A DNA stretch of 64,000 nucleotides from Streptomyces sp. SID12501 (GCF_010550245.1 NZ_JAAGLU010000019.1:124001-188000), one strand, 5' to 3'. Numbered from the stretch's first letter, positions 1 through 8,369 are shown. Made by a program: numbers and translations. Notes: generated by a model from the sequence alone, not told the origin.

Positions 1-1
1 C

Positions 2-64
2 GACCTCTACACCGTTTCCAAGGGCGGCGTGATCGGCCTCGGGAAGGGCCAGCACGTGTCATAG
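2..64 (+). CDS. 3' end of an unidentified gene (partial)
   Basis: Frame 2 is open from the window edge and encodes a 20-residue tail (DLYTVSKGG..GQHVS) ending in TAG. A strong hairpin follows 22 bases later, so this is probably the true end of a gene that begins outside the window. The tail is too short to assign to a family. Confidence 0.5.
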   Translation, partial: DLYTVSKGGVIGLGKGQHVS

Positions 65-85
65 ACAGGTACGCACACACACCCT

Positions 86-117
86 CGGCCCCGGTGAGCC
101 CGTGCTCACCGGGGCCG
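86..117 (+). terminator. Intrinsic terminator-like hairpin
   Basis: A perfect 14-bp GC-rich inverted repeat (86-99 with 104-117) has a 4-base loop. It lies just after the upstream partial gene and before the GH92 gene. There is no clear U-tract, as is common in Streptomyces terminators. Confidence 0.75.
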
Positions 118-292
118 TCGGCGTGTCCGGGGCCCGGCGAGTGAGCCGAACGGGCTGTTGCCGTACGGCTCCGAGGTGACCGTGCGGGCTGCGGCGCGGA
201 TCGGGACGTCCGGAGAGGAACAGATCCGGGACACGGACCCGGGTGCCTCCCGGGCTCCCCGACAGCTGTCCGAGCCGACGGAGGACTGCCCT

Positions 293-2605
293 GTGAGATG
301 GACGCTGCGCACCGCTGGGGCGGTGACGGCCGCCGCCCTGTTGGCCGGCGCGCTCGCCGCACCGGCCGCCCACGCACGTGACGAGCGGCTCACCGACCTG
401 GTCAACCCGTTCATCGGCACGGAGAACGAGGGCAACACCTTCCCCGGCGCGACCGTGCCCTTCGGCATGGTGCAGCTCTCGCCCGACACCGGGCACAAGA
501 CCGGCTACCGCTATTCCCAGACCCGCATCCGGGGCTTTTCCCTCGTCCACCTCTCCGGCGTCGGCTGCCGGATCGGCGGCGACCTGCCGGTCCTGCCCAC
601 GACCGGCGACATCACGAGCACCGACTACGCGTCCTACGCCGCCGAGTTCACCCACGACACCGAGAGCGCGAACCCCGGCTACTACAAGGTGGGCCTGAAG
701 TCGGGCATCGACGCCGAGCTGACGGCGACCGCCCGCACCGGCGTCCAGCGGTACACCTTCCCCGCGACCAGCAAGGCCAACGTGCTGCTCAACGCGGGCC
801 AGTCGCTGCACACGAAGGTGGCGAACCGGGTCGAGATCCTCGACGACCGGACCGTCCGCACGACGATCACAGGCTCCGGCTTCTGCCGGGGAACCAAGCC
901 GTACACCGTCCACACGGTCACCCGCTTCGACCGGCCCTTCACGGCGTACGGCACCTGGGACGGCACCACGGTCACCGGCGGCTCCCGGACCGGCGGCGAC
1001 GGCGCCTACGTCCGCTTCGACACGACGGACGGCGACCGCACCGTCGAGGCGACCACCGCCCTGTCGTACGTCGACGCGGACGGCGCGGCCGGCAACCTGC
1101 GCGCCGAGGGCGGACGGCCGTTCGACGAGGTGAGGGAGGCGGCCCGGGGCGCCTGGGAGGCGCGCCTCGACGACGTGGGCGTGACCGGCGGCTCGGACAC
1201 GCTGCGCCGGACCTTCTACTCGTCCCTGTACCGCAGCTTCCTCGCCCCCAGCATCGGCAGCGACGCCGACGGCCGCTACACCGGCTGGGACCTGAAGATC
1301 CATCGTGCGCGGGACTTCACGTACTACCAGAACTGGTCCCTGTGGGACACCTACCGCACCCAGGCCCAGCTCCTGTCGCTGCTCGCACCCCGTGAGGCCC
1401 GGGACATGGCGCTCTCGGTGCTGAAGATCGACGAGGAGGGCGGCTGGCTGCCCAAGTGGGGGTACGGCACGGTCGAGACCAACATCATGACCGGCGACCC
1501 GGTCACCCCGTTCCTCACCCACGCCTACCAGCAGGGTCTGCTGCACGGCCACGAGGAGCGGGCCTACCGCGCCCTGAAGAAGAACGCGGACGGTGTACCG
1601 CCCGCCGCGCTGCCCATGCTGGGGCGCGAGGCCAACCGCGAGTACATCGAGAACGGCTTCGCGCCCTATCTCAAGGGCCGCCCGCGCACCAAGCTCGGCG
1701 ACTCGGACTACCACTGGGGCGCGTCCGTCACCCTGGAGTACGCCCTGTCCGACGCGATGCTGGCCCAGATGGCACGCGAACTGGGCCACGAGGCCGACGC
1801 GGCCCGTTACGCGGACCGGGCGCAGAGCTACCGCGACGTCTTCGACCCCTCGACCGGCTTCTTCCGGCCCCGGGACGGCTCCGGCGCTTTCACGGGCGAC
1901 CCCGATCCGGCCAAGGGCGAGGGATTCCACGAGGGCACGGCCTGGCAGTACCAGTGGCTGGTCCCGCAGGACCTGCCGGGCCTGGTGGACCTGCTCGGGG
2001 GGAGGGAGGCGGCCAACAACCGGCTCGACGCGTTCTTCGCCTACGACCGGATGAAGGCGGACCCGGCCGGGACGGCCCGCGAGGTGTGGGTGAACGGCCC
2101 GTACGCCTACTACAACGCGGACAAGTACAACCCGCAGAACGAGGTCGACCTCACCGCCCCGTACACCTACCTCTCCACCGGCCAGCCCTGGAAGACGACC
2201 GAGGTCGTGCACGCCGCGCTGACCCTGTACACGGACGGCCCGACCGGAATGACCGGCAACGACGACATGGGCACCATGTCCGCCTGGCACGTCCTGTCGG
2301 CGATCGGGATCTTCCCGGTGCAGCCCGGCTACGACACCTGGGGCCTGTCCACCCCGGTCTTCGACCGGGTCGATCTCACCCTCGACCCCCGCTACTACCC
2401 GCTCGGCGCCCTCACGGTCACGGCACCGGGTACGTCGGACAGCCGACGGTACGTCCAGTCGGTGGCCGTCGACGGGGCGCCGTACAGCCGTACGTATGTG
2501 ACGAGCGGGACGTTGCGGGGTGCCCGCTCGCTCGACTTCACGGTCGGTCCGGAGCCGTCCGGGTGGGGAACCGGTGCGGATGCGGCGCCGCCCGCCCTGA
2601 AATAG
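293..2605 (+). CDS. Secreted GH92 family alpha-mannosidase
   Basis: The product (about 770 aa) matches glycoside hydrolase family 92, Ca2+-dependent exo-alpha-mannosidases that trim mannose from N-glycans or mannans. Family landmarks are NPFIGTENEGNTFPGATVPFG near the N-terminus, a central NIMTGDPVTPF and the GNDDMGTMSAW block near the C-terminus that carries acidic active-site residues. I chose the GTG at 293 because GGAGG sits about 10 bases upstream and it opens a signal peptide (WTLRTAGAVTAAALLAGALAAP, cleaved near AHA). The frame is open further upstream to 158, but that part is not signal-like. It probably acts outside the cell. With the GH20/GH29 remnants at 10-11.6 kb it suggests past use of complex glycans. 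A terminator follows at once, so it is likely monocistronic. Confidence 0.92.
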   Translation: MRWTLRTAGAVTAAALLAGALAAPAAHARDERLTDLVNPFIGTENEGNTFPGATVPFGMVQLSPDTGHKTGYRYSQTRIRGFSLVHLSGVGCRIGGDLPVLPTTGDITSTDYASYAAEFTHDTESANPGYYKVGLKSGIDAELTATARTGVQRYTFPATSKANVLLNAGQSLHTKVANRVEILDDRTVRTTITGSGFCRGTKPYTVHTVTRFDRPFTAYGTWDGTTVTGGSRTGGDGAYVRFDTTDGDRTVEATTALSYVDADGAAGNLRAEGGRPFDEVREAARGAWEARLDDVGVTGGSDTLRRTFYSSLYRSFLAPSIGSDADGRYTGWDLKIHRARDFTYYQNWSLWDTYRTQAQLLSLLAPREARDMALSVLKIDEEGGWLPKWGYGTVETNIMTGDPVTPFLTHAYQQGLLHGHEERAYRALKKNADGVPPAALPMLGREANREYIENGFAPYLKGRPRTKLGDSDYHWGASVTLEYALSDAMLAQMARELGHEADAARYADRAQSYRDVFDPSTGFFRPRDGSGAFTGDPDPAKGEGFHEGTAWQYQWLVPQDLPGLVDLLGGREAANNRLDAFFAYDRMKADPAGTAREVWVNGPYAYYNADKYNPQNEVDLTAPYTYLSTGQPWKTTEVVHAALTLYTDGPTGMTGNDDMGTMSAWHVLSAIGIFPVQPGYDTWGLSTPVFDRVDLTLDPRYYPLGALTVTAPGTSDSRRYVQSVAVDGAPYSRTYVTSGTLRGARSLDFTVGPEPSGWGTGADAAPPALK

Positions 2606-2640
2606 CCGTCTCCTACCTGACGTAAGCTCATAAATCAGTT

Positions 2641-2671
2641 AAGTCCCACCGCTCCGGCAGCGGTGGGACTT
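2641..2671 (+). terminator. Intrinsic terminator
   Basis: A perfect 13-bp inverted repeat (2641-2653 with 2659-2671) with a 5-base loop lies 35 bases after the GH92 stop codon. Confidence 0.85.
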
Positions 2672-2770
2672 AATGCGTTGTTAACTGAGCGTAGCTTGAT
2701 CGTACTTGACCGTAATCGCGCACTAGCGATTGACTGCTGGTTCACCCGTCGTCGACGCGAGAGCGATCCC

Positions 2771-4117
2771 TTGACCTCTGAGACCTCGGACCTGCTCGCC
2801 CCCCTCGACCTGGCGTTCTGGCACATCGACTCCGATCTGCACCCCATGCACCTGGGCGCCCTCGGTGTCTTCTCGGCCCACTCGCCCACCGCCGGAGCCC
2901 ACGCGGCCGACCTGCTCGCCGCCCGCGCCGTCGCCGTACCCGGACTGCGCATGCGCATCCGGGACGTCTGGCAGCCCCTGCTCCCGCTGGCCTTCGGAGG
3001 AGCCACCCGCGAGACCGCACCGGACTTCGACCCGCTCGACCACGTCCGGCTGCACGCCCCGACCGCCGACTTCCACGCCGAGGCCGGACGGCTCATGGAA
3101 CGCTCGCTGGAACGCGGCCGGCCGCCGTGGGAGGCCCATGTGCTGCCCGGCGAGGACGGCACCTCCTTCGCCGTGCTCTTCAAGTTCCACCACGCCCTGG
3201 CCGACGGCCTGCGCGCGCTGACCCTCGCCGCCGGCGTCATGGACCCCCTCGACCTGCCCAAACCGCGCCCGCGCCCCGAACAACCCGCCACCGGCCTCTT
3301 CCCGGACGTGCGCAAGCTGCCCGGACTGGTGCGCGGCGCCCTCTCCGACGTGGGCCGCGCCCTGGACATCGGCGCCTCCGTCGCCCGCTCCGGTCTGGAC
3401 AACCTCAGCAACCGCTCGTCGGCCGCGCTCGTCGCCGAACCGACCGGAACCCGCCGTACCGCCGGAGTCGCCGTCGACCTCGACGACGTCCACCGGGTGC
3501 GCAAGACCGTCGGCGGCACCGTGAACGACGTACTCATCGCCGTCGTCGCGGGAGCCCTGCGCCGCTGGCTCGACGAGCGGGGCGACGGGACCGAGGGAGT
3601 CGCCCCGCGCGCGCTCATCCCCGTCTCCAAACGGCGACCGCGCACCGCGCAACCGCAGGGCAACCGGCTCTCCGGGTACCTGATGCGGCTGCCCGTCGAC
3701 GACGCGGACCCGCTCCGGCGCCTGGCCCGTGTGCGTACGGCCATGGACCGCAACAAGGACGCGGGTCCCGGGCGGGGCGCCGGCGCGGTCGCGCTGCTCG
3801 CCGACCATGTGCCGCCGCTCGGGCACCGGCTGGGCGGACCGCTGGTCAAGCAGGCCGCACGGCTCTGGTTCGACATCCTCGTCACCAGTGTGCCGCTGCC
3901 CAGCCTCGGACTCCGGCTCGGCGGCAACCCGCTCACCGAGGTCTACCCCTTCGCCCCGCTCGCCCAGGGCCAGTCGCTGGCGGTCGCCATCTCGACCTAC
4001 CGCGGACAGGTCCACTTCGGGCTCGTCGCGGACGCGGAAGCCGTCCCGGACCTCGACCGGTTCGCCGCCGCGCTGTCGGCCGAGGTGGAGACGCTGGTCG
4101 CCGCCTGCACCCTGTGA
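2771..4117 (+). CDS. Wax ester synthase/diacylglycerol acyltransferase-like protein (WS/DGAT)
   Basis: The product (about 448 aa) belongs to the WS/DGAT family, which acylates alcohols or diacylglycerol from acyl-CoA to make storage lipids. The catalytic HHxxxDG motif is present as HHALADG at about residues 140-146, and the N-terminal block LLAPLDLAFWHIDSDLHPMH is typical of actinobacterial members. C-terminal features such as the PQGNRLSGY block are also present. I chose TTG at 2771 because conserved similarity begins there. The frame is open back to 2663, but that start lies inside the upstream terminator hairpin and codes for untypical sequence. It stands alone between a terminator and a promoter-like element. 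Whether the product is triacylglycerol or wax ester cannot be told from sequence. Confidence 0.85.
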   Translation: MTSETSDLLAPLDLAFWHIDSDLHPMHLGALGVFSAHSPTAGAHAADLLAARAVAVPGLRMRIRDVWQPLLPLAFGGATRETAPDFDPLDHVRLHAPTADFHAEAGRLMERSLERGRPPWEAHVLPGEDGTSFAVLFKFHHALADGLRALTLAAGVMDPLDLPKPRPRPEQPATGLFPDVRKLPGLVRGALSDVGRALDIGASVARSGLDNLSNRSSAALVAEPTGTRRTAGVAVDLDDVHRVRKTVGGTVNDVLIAVVAGALRRWLDERGDGTEGVAPRALIPVSKRRPRTAQPQGNRLSGYLMRLPVDDADPLRRLARVRTAMDRNKDAGPGRGAGAVALLADHVPPLGHRLGGPLVKQAARLWFDILVTSVPLPSLGLRLGGNPLTEVYPFAPLAQGQSLAVAISTYRGQVHFGLVADAEAVPDLDRFAAALSAEVETLVAACTL

Positions 4118-4140
4118 CCTGCGTCATGATCGTCGCGGGT

Positions 4141-4170
4141 TTGGTGACTGGGCCCGGGCTTCCGTAAAAT
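4141..4170 (+). promoter_or_regulatory. Candidate vegetative promoter
   Basis: TTGGTG (4141-4146) and TAAAAT (4165-4170) are separated by 18 bases and lie 63 bases before the zinc-ribbon SDR gene. The AT-rich -10 stands out from the surrounding GC-rich DNA. It is predicted from sequence only. Confidence 0.45.
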
Positions 4171-4232
4171 CGCCTGTTCGAGAGCGGGCGCGGTCTGAGC
4201 GCCGCGATGGCGACCCAGGGAACGGCAGCGCG

Positions 4233-5744
4233 ATGACGGTGACAGAGGACGGCCCGACGGCCGTGGACGGCATGGACGACGCGGACGACGTCTCCCACGG
4301 TCCCGGCATCGACCCCGAGCGCATGGCCGTCTGCCTCGCCGTGCTCGATGAACTCGACAAGCTGGACGTCGACCACCCCGACGCCATCGCCGTGCGCCGC
4401 GCCACCGCCGGCGTCTACCGCACGGTCAAGCAGCGCCGTCGGCAGGAGCGCCGGGCCTCCAAGACCGCCCACGACAAGGCGGTCACCGAGTCCACGGCTA
4501 CCGGCTCCGCCCAGCGCATCGACGACGAGACCGAGGGCATCCTGCCGTCGTCGGTGACCGAGGAGGGGCAGATCGCGGGGATACTCCAGCGCCCGCGCTC
4601 CTGCTACACCTGCAAGGCGCGCTATGTCGAGGTCGACTACTTCTACCACCAGCTCTGCCAGAGCTGCGCCGCCGAGAACCGCTCCCGCCGCGACGCCCGT
4701 ACCGACCTCACCGGCAAGCGCGCGCTCCTCACCGGCGGCCGGGCCAAGATCGGCATGTACATCGCGCTGCGGCTGCTGCGCGACGGCGCGCACACCACCA
4801 TCACCACGCGCTTCCCCAAGGACGCCATCCGCCGCTTCAAGGCCATGGACGACTCCGCGGACTGGATCCACCGCCTGGAGGTCGTCGGCACCGACCTGCG
4901 CGACCCCGCGCAGGTCGTGGCGCTGGCCGACCGGGTCGCCGAGCAGGGCCCGCTCGACATCCTCATCAACAACGCGACGCAGACGGTACGCCGACTGCCC
5001 TCCGCGTACGCCGCGCTCGTCGAGGCCGAGAGCGCCCCGCTGCCGGCCGGTGAGCTGCCCGCCCACCACGTCATCGGCGCCTTCAACTCCGGCGCGGTCG
5101 ACGGACTCACCGCCCTGCCCGTCGGTATCAGCGGCCTCGACGCACAGAAGGTCGCCGACCTCGCCCTGGTCGCGGGCAACGCCAGCATCGCCCGGCACCT
5201 CGACGGCACCGCCATCGACGCGGGCGGCCTCGTCCCCGATGTCGTCGACAGCAACACCTGGGTGCAGACCATCGAGCAGATCTCCCCGGTGGAGCTTCTC
5301 GAAACCCAGCTGTGCAACTACACGGCGCCGTTCATCCTGATCAGCAAGCTGCGGCCGGCGATGGCCGGGGCGGCGCGCGACGCGGTGAGCAAGCGCGCGT
5401 ATGTCGTCAACGTCTCGGCGATGGAGGGGGTGTTCGGGCGCGGGTACAAGGGTGCGGGGCATCCGAACACGAACGCCGCGAAGGCCGCGATGAACATGGT
5501 GACGCGGACCAGCGCGCAGGAGATGTTCCAGGCCGACGGGATTCTGATGACCTCGGTCGACACCGGGTGGATCACGGACGAGCGCCCGCACTACGACAAG
5601 CTGCGGCTGGCCGACGAGGGGTTCCATGCGCCGCTCGACCTCGTGGACGGTGCGGCTCGGGTCTATGACCCGATCGTGCGGGGTGAGGCGGGGGAGGATC
5701 TGTACGGGGTCTTCATGAAGGACTACGCGCCTGGTAAGTGGTAG
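4233..5744 (+). CDS. Divergent SDR-fold protein with N-terminal zinc ribbon
   Basis: This 503-aa protein has three parts. Residues 1-120 are acidic then basic and probably helical. A four-cysteine knuckle follows (CYTC at 124-127, CQSC at 142-145) that probably binds zinc. From about residue 160 there is a Rossmann short-chain dehydrogenase domain. The nucleotide loop is TGGRAKIG (167-174) and the NNA motif is LINNAT, so NAD(P) binding is likely. The catalytic Ser and Lys are recognisable (NVSAMEG; NAAK), but the residue four before the Lys, normally Tyr, is Thr (about 413). A roughly 90-residue insertion lies between the NNA strand and the active-site region. ATG 4233 was chosen because the preceding frame is a shadow of the WS/DGAT gene and AGGGAA lies upstream. 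The substrate is unknown. Confidence 0.8.
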   Translation: MTVTEDGPTAVDGMDDADDVSHGPGIDPERMAVCLAVLDELDKLDVDHPDAIAVRRATAGVYRTVKQRRRQERRASKTAHDKAVTESTATGSAQRIDDETEGILPSSVTEEGQIAGILQRPRSCYTCKARYVEVDYFYHQLCQSCAAENRSRRDARTDLTGKRALLTGGRAKIGMYIALRLLRDGAHTTITTRFPKDAIRRFKAMDDSADWIHRLEVVGTDLRDPAQVVALADRVAEQGPLDILINNATQTVRRLPSAYAALVEAESAPLPAGELPAHHVIGAFNSGAVDGLTALPVGISGLDAQKVADLALVAGNASIARHLDGTAIDAGGLVPDVVDSNTWVQTIEQISPVELLETQLCNYTAPFILISKLRPAMAGAARDAVSKRAYVVNVSAMEGVFGRGYKGAGHPNTNAAKAAMNMVTRTSAQEMFQADGILMTSVDTGWITDERPHYDKLRLADEGFHAPLDLVDGAARVYDPIVRGEAGEDLYGVFMKDYAPGKW

Positions 5745-5778
5745 GCGGGTGTTGGTGGTGCGCGTGGGGGTAGTGGTG

Positions 5779-5829
5779 GGCTGGTCGCGCCCACGCGGCG
5801 GAGCCGCATATCGACACTGCCCCGCGCTC
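5779..5829. repeat. Streptomyces-type dispersed intergenic repeat, copy 1
   Basis: The reverse complement of this segment closely matches 11616-11670, including the runs ggctccgccgcgtgggcgcg and gcgcggggc. It sits between convergent genes. Such elements are scattered between genes in Streptomyces; a function is not known to me. Confidence 0.65.
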
Positions 5830-6621
5830 CTAGGTCGGTTCGTGTAGCCGCAAGTGTTCATGGACCGTGTATGTCGTTGCCGTTCGCGCTGGGCGGACGC
5901 GGGTTCCGCCGTCCACCAGCAGGTCCGTCCCCGTCACCCACTCCGCCGCGTCCGACGCCAGCCAGAGCACCGCGCGGGCGATGTCCTCGGGTTCGCCGAT
6001 CCGGCCCAGCGGTAGGCCGGCGTCCACGCCGTGCTCCCACACGAAGCGGGCCATCTCCGTCCGTACGAGGCCGGGGGAGACCGAGTTGACCCGTACCCGC
6101 GGGGCCAGTTCGCCCGCGAGCTGTCGCGTCAGGTGCAGCAGCGCCGCCTTGCTGGTGCCGTACGCGCCAATGTTGGGGCCGACGTGCGTGGCGCCCTCCG
6201 TGCAGATGTTGACCACGGTGCCGCCGTGGTCGCGCATCCACGCCCGCCACGCGTGCTGCGTCAGTCGCAGCGGAGCCTCGACGTTCATGGTGAACGCCTC
6301 GCGCCACGCGTCCGGGTCGGCGTCCATCAGCGGGCCGTAGGGCTGGTTGGTGGCCGCGTTGTTCACCACGATGTCGAGCCGTCCGAACGCGTCGAGTGTG
6401 AACTCGGTCAACGCCGACAGATGTGCGGGATCGGCGACGCTGCCCGCCAGTCCGACCCCGCCGAGCGTCTCGGCAGCCCGCCGCACCCCCTCCGGGTCAC
6501 GGGCCGTCACACACACCCTCGCCCCCGCACCCGCGAGCGCCCCGGCGACGGCCAGCCCGATCCCGCGCGTGCCCCCGGTGATCAGGGCGACCCGCCCGTC
6601 GAGTCCGTACGGCGACGTCAT
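5830..6621 (-). CDS. Classical SDR family NAD(P)-dependent oxidoreductase
   Basis: A 263-aa protein of typical length for the family. It has the cofactor motif TGGTRGIG at about residues 16-23, the structural NNAA motif (VVNNAATN) and the catalytic triad region (NICTEG then YGTSK). The C-terminal VTGTDLLVDGG block is common to FabG-like and glucose-dehydrogenase-like SDRs. It should reduce a carbonyl or oxidise an alcohol in the cytoplasm; the substrate cannot be told. It is convergent with the zinc-ribbon SDR gene and they are not close relatives. Confidence 0.85.
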   Translation of the reverse strand: MTSPYGLDGRVALITGGTRGIGLAVAGALAGAGARVCVTARDPEGVRRAAETLGGVGLAGSVADPAHLSALTEFTLDAFGRLDIVVNNAATNQPYGPLMDADPDAWREAFTMNVEAPLRLTQHAWRAWMRDHGGTVVNICTEGATHVGPNIGAYGTSKAALLHLTRQLAGELAPRVRVNSVSPGLVRTEMARFVWEHGVDAGLPLGRIGEPEDIARAVLWLASDAAEWVTGTDLLVDGGTRVRPARTATTYTVHEHLRLHEPT

Positions 6622-6676
6622 CCGCGTACCGTCTCATGACGAACCGTCAGCCAACAGCCCCTGGACGTACGGGGGT

Positions 6677-7135
6677 TCAGTCGACGGCGCCCAGCCGGGA
6701 GTGCTGTTGCGCGACCAGTTCGAGCAGTGTGCGCCAGTCCTCCAGGACGCCCGCGTCGAACCCCGGGACCCGGCCGGCCTCGTCCGCCTGACGCAGGGCA
6801 AGCGCGTCGGCGTCCATGTGCGGGTCGAGGTCCGTGGCGTAGGGGCTGTCGTGTACGAGGCGGGCGACCCGTTCGCCCAGCAGATGCCGGACGGCGTCCG
6901 CCGCGACCCGGGCGTGCCGGGTGGGGGTGCCGGGCGTCAGGACCCGGCCGATGACGTGTACCAGGCCTGCCACCTGGAGTTCCTTGTCGGCGGGGCGACT
7001 TCGGCGCAGCAGGGCGGCCGTCTGGAGGGCGTGCTGGTGCAGATCGACCGGACCGACCTGGCCGCCGCCGTGCTCGGGGATGCCCCGGCAGGCGTTCAGC
7101 AGATCCATCAGCTCCTCGACGCCGCGCAGCTCCAT
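6677..7135 (-). CDS. HD-domain-like protein, PhnZ/MIOX-type fold suspected
   Basis: A 152-aa helical protein. The pattern DLHQHALQTA, then DKELQVAGLVHVIG, then a later His near HARVAADAV and VARLVHD resembles the histidine pattern of small HD-domain hydrolases and mixed-valent di-iron oxygenases such as PhnZ. The doublet normally reading HD (metal ligands) reads HV here, so the usual metal site is altered. GGGAGGA lies about 7 bases before the ATG, giving good support for the start. It is divergent from the 57-aa ORF at 7576. Function is not established, and it could be a non-catalytic homologue. Confidence 0.55.
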   Translation of the reverse strand: MELRGVEELMDLLNACRGIPEHGGGQVGPVDLHQHALQTAALLRRSRPADKELQVAGLVHVIGRVLTPGTPTRHARVAADAVRHLLGERVARLVHDSPYATDLDPHMDADALALRQADEAGRVPGFDAGVLEDWRTLLELVAQQHSRLGAVD

Positions 7136-7575
7136 ACGTCAGTCCTCCCGAGTCCAACCGCGGGACCAGCCGTTGCCGTCGGCCAGGACACCATGGCCGA
7201 CTTGCGCGCGGGCCAACGGGAGCTGAACTGCCGGACGCGTTCCGGCAATGGCGTACGCGGGTGCGTCGATTGGTCCGTACGGGTGATGCGCAAACCGTGC
7301 TCGACATCACAAACAACCGCAAATTAGGGCTGAATGAACACTGAGTGACTTGAGTTCTTTACTCCTTGTTTTCACCCCATCGAGCGGGCGCCCGCTCATT
7401 TGGTTAATACTGGAGCGGACGGACAGCATGACTGGGTTCCACCCACACCCACGGTCCGTTACCGGCGCCACCGCGTCCTTACTGCTCTTGACCCAGACCC
7501 GAGTGGACGTGGAGCGGCCGGCACCAGACTGGTCCCGAATGTCCTGAGGGTGACCCGACACATAAGGAGTGCGCG
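7136..7575. other. Long divergent intergenic region with AT-rich core
   Basis: This 440-base gap separates the HD-like gene from the 57-aa ORF. About 7300-7420 is distinctly AT-rich and should hold promoters. A perfect 16-bp palindrome lies at 7382-7397 (gagcgggcgcccgctc). A 65-codon frame at 7350-7547 looks non-coding. No RNA gene was recognised. Confidence 0.5.
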
Positions 7576-7749
7576 GTGACACCGGAGAAGACGAATCTCG
7601 AACAGGGCCCTGAAGAACGTACGGCGGCCACGATCGACCGAAGCGACCGGCTCGGCAGCCTCGACGTGTGGGCCAGGTCGGCCCCCATCCGTCTGGCGGG
7701 CTACGAGGACGACCTCGCCGAGCCCCACATCCTGCCCAGCGTCGACTGA
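7576..7749 (+). CDS. Small ORF encoding a 57-residue peptide of unknown function
   Basis: A GTG start is preceded by a near-perfect ribosome site AAGGAG with a spacing of 6, and the frame encodes 57 residues ending ILPSVD. There is no signal peptide, no membrane segment and no cysteine. The N-terminal half is charged (EKTNLEQGPEERTAATIDRS); the C-terminal part is SLDVWARSAPIRLAGYEDD followed by LAEPHILPSVD. That layout, a hydrophilic front with a distinctive tail, resembles a ribosomally made modified-peptide precursor, but no maturase gene is recognised in this window. A hairpin over the next gene's start follows 38 bases later. It could also be a conserved regulatory or leader peptide. I do not recognise the family. 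Confidence 0.6.
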   Translation: MTPEKTNLEQGPEERTAATIDRSDRLGSLDVWARSAPIRLAGYEDDLAEPHILPSVD

Positions 7750-7787
7750 CGCCCGGCAAGGACCCCCGGACCCATCGGGATTGTCGT

Positions 7788-7820
7788 CAGCATGGGCGTG
7801 CCAGACTCACGCCCATGCTG
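7788..7820 (+). promoter_or_regulatory. Perfect hairpin enclosing the GNAT start codon
   Basis: A perfect 13-bp inverted repeat (7788-7800 with 7808-7820) has a 7-base loop. The right arm contains the ATG (7815-7817) of the acetyltransferase gene. It could end transcription of the small ORF upstream or hide the start codon in the mRNA. Confidence 0.6.
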
Positions 7821-8312
7821 AGCGCAGAGATCAGGCGAGCCGCGGCCGACGACTGGCCGCGGATCTGGCCGTTCTGGCACCGCATCGTGGCCGCCGCCGA
7901 TACCTACACCTGGGACCCGGACACCTCCGAGGAAGCGGCCCGCGCCCTGTGGATGAGCCCCGCCAAGCGTGTGTACGTCGCCGAGGACAGCGCCGGTGAC
8001 GTCGTCGGCTCCGCCTTCCTCGCCCCCAACTACGCCGGCCCCGCCGGCCGTATCGCCAACGCCGGCTTCATGGTCGACCCCGACTGCGGCGGCCGTGGCA
8101 TCGGCCGCGCCCTCGCCGAACACGTCCTGAGCGAGGCCGAGGCCCACGGCTATCGGGGCATGGTCTTCAACGCCGTCGTCGAGACCAACCCGGCGGTCGA
8201 ACTGTGGACCTCGCTCGGCTTCACGATCCTCGGCACGGTGCCGGACGCGTTCGACCATCCCCGGCACGGCCGGGTGGGCCTGCACATCATGCACAAGGCC
8301 CTTTGCGACTGA
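7815..8312 (+). CDS. GNAT family N-acetyltransferase
   Basis: A 165-aa GCN5-related acetyltransferase. The acetyl-CoA pyrophosphate loop is seen in DPDCGGRGIGRALAEHVL at about residues 93-110, followed by the usual C-terminal strand NPAVELWTSLGF. It transfers an acetyl group from acetyl-CoA to an amine; the acceptor cannot be predicted. ATG 7815 is the only plausible start near the conserved N-terminus. It has no Shine-Dalgarno and lies inside a hairpin, so translation may be regulated or use a leaderless transcript. It follows the 57-aa ORF by 65 bases and converges on the amidase gene. Confidence 0.85.
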   Translation: MLSAEIRRAAADDWPRIWPFWHRIVAAADTYTWDPDTSEEAARALWMSPAKRVYVAEDSAGDVVGSAFLAPNYAGPAGRIANAGFMVDPDCGGRGIGRALAEHVLSEAEAHGYRGMVFNAVVETNPAVELWTSLGFTILGTVPDAFDHPRHGRVGLHIMHKALCD

Positions 8313-8321
8313 CCCGCTCGA

Positions 8322-8369
8322 CAGGTTCCAGGCAGGTTCCAGGCATTCTGGGCAGCCGCTGGGCAGCCT
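8322..8369. repeat. Two adjacent pairs of 11-bp tandem duplications
   Basis: caggttccagg occurs twice in tandem (8322-8343). Five bases later ctgggcagcc plus one base occurs twice in tandem (8348-8369). The second ends against the amidase stop codon. They lie between convergent genes and probably arose by slippage. Confidence 0.8.

Noticed and set aside
7350..7547. 65-codon plus-strand frame before the 57-aa ORF
   Set aside because: There is no ribosome site, it lies in the AT-rich promoter region and its codon use is untypical.
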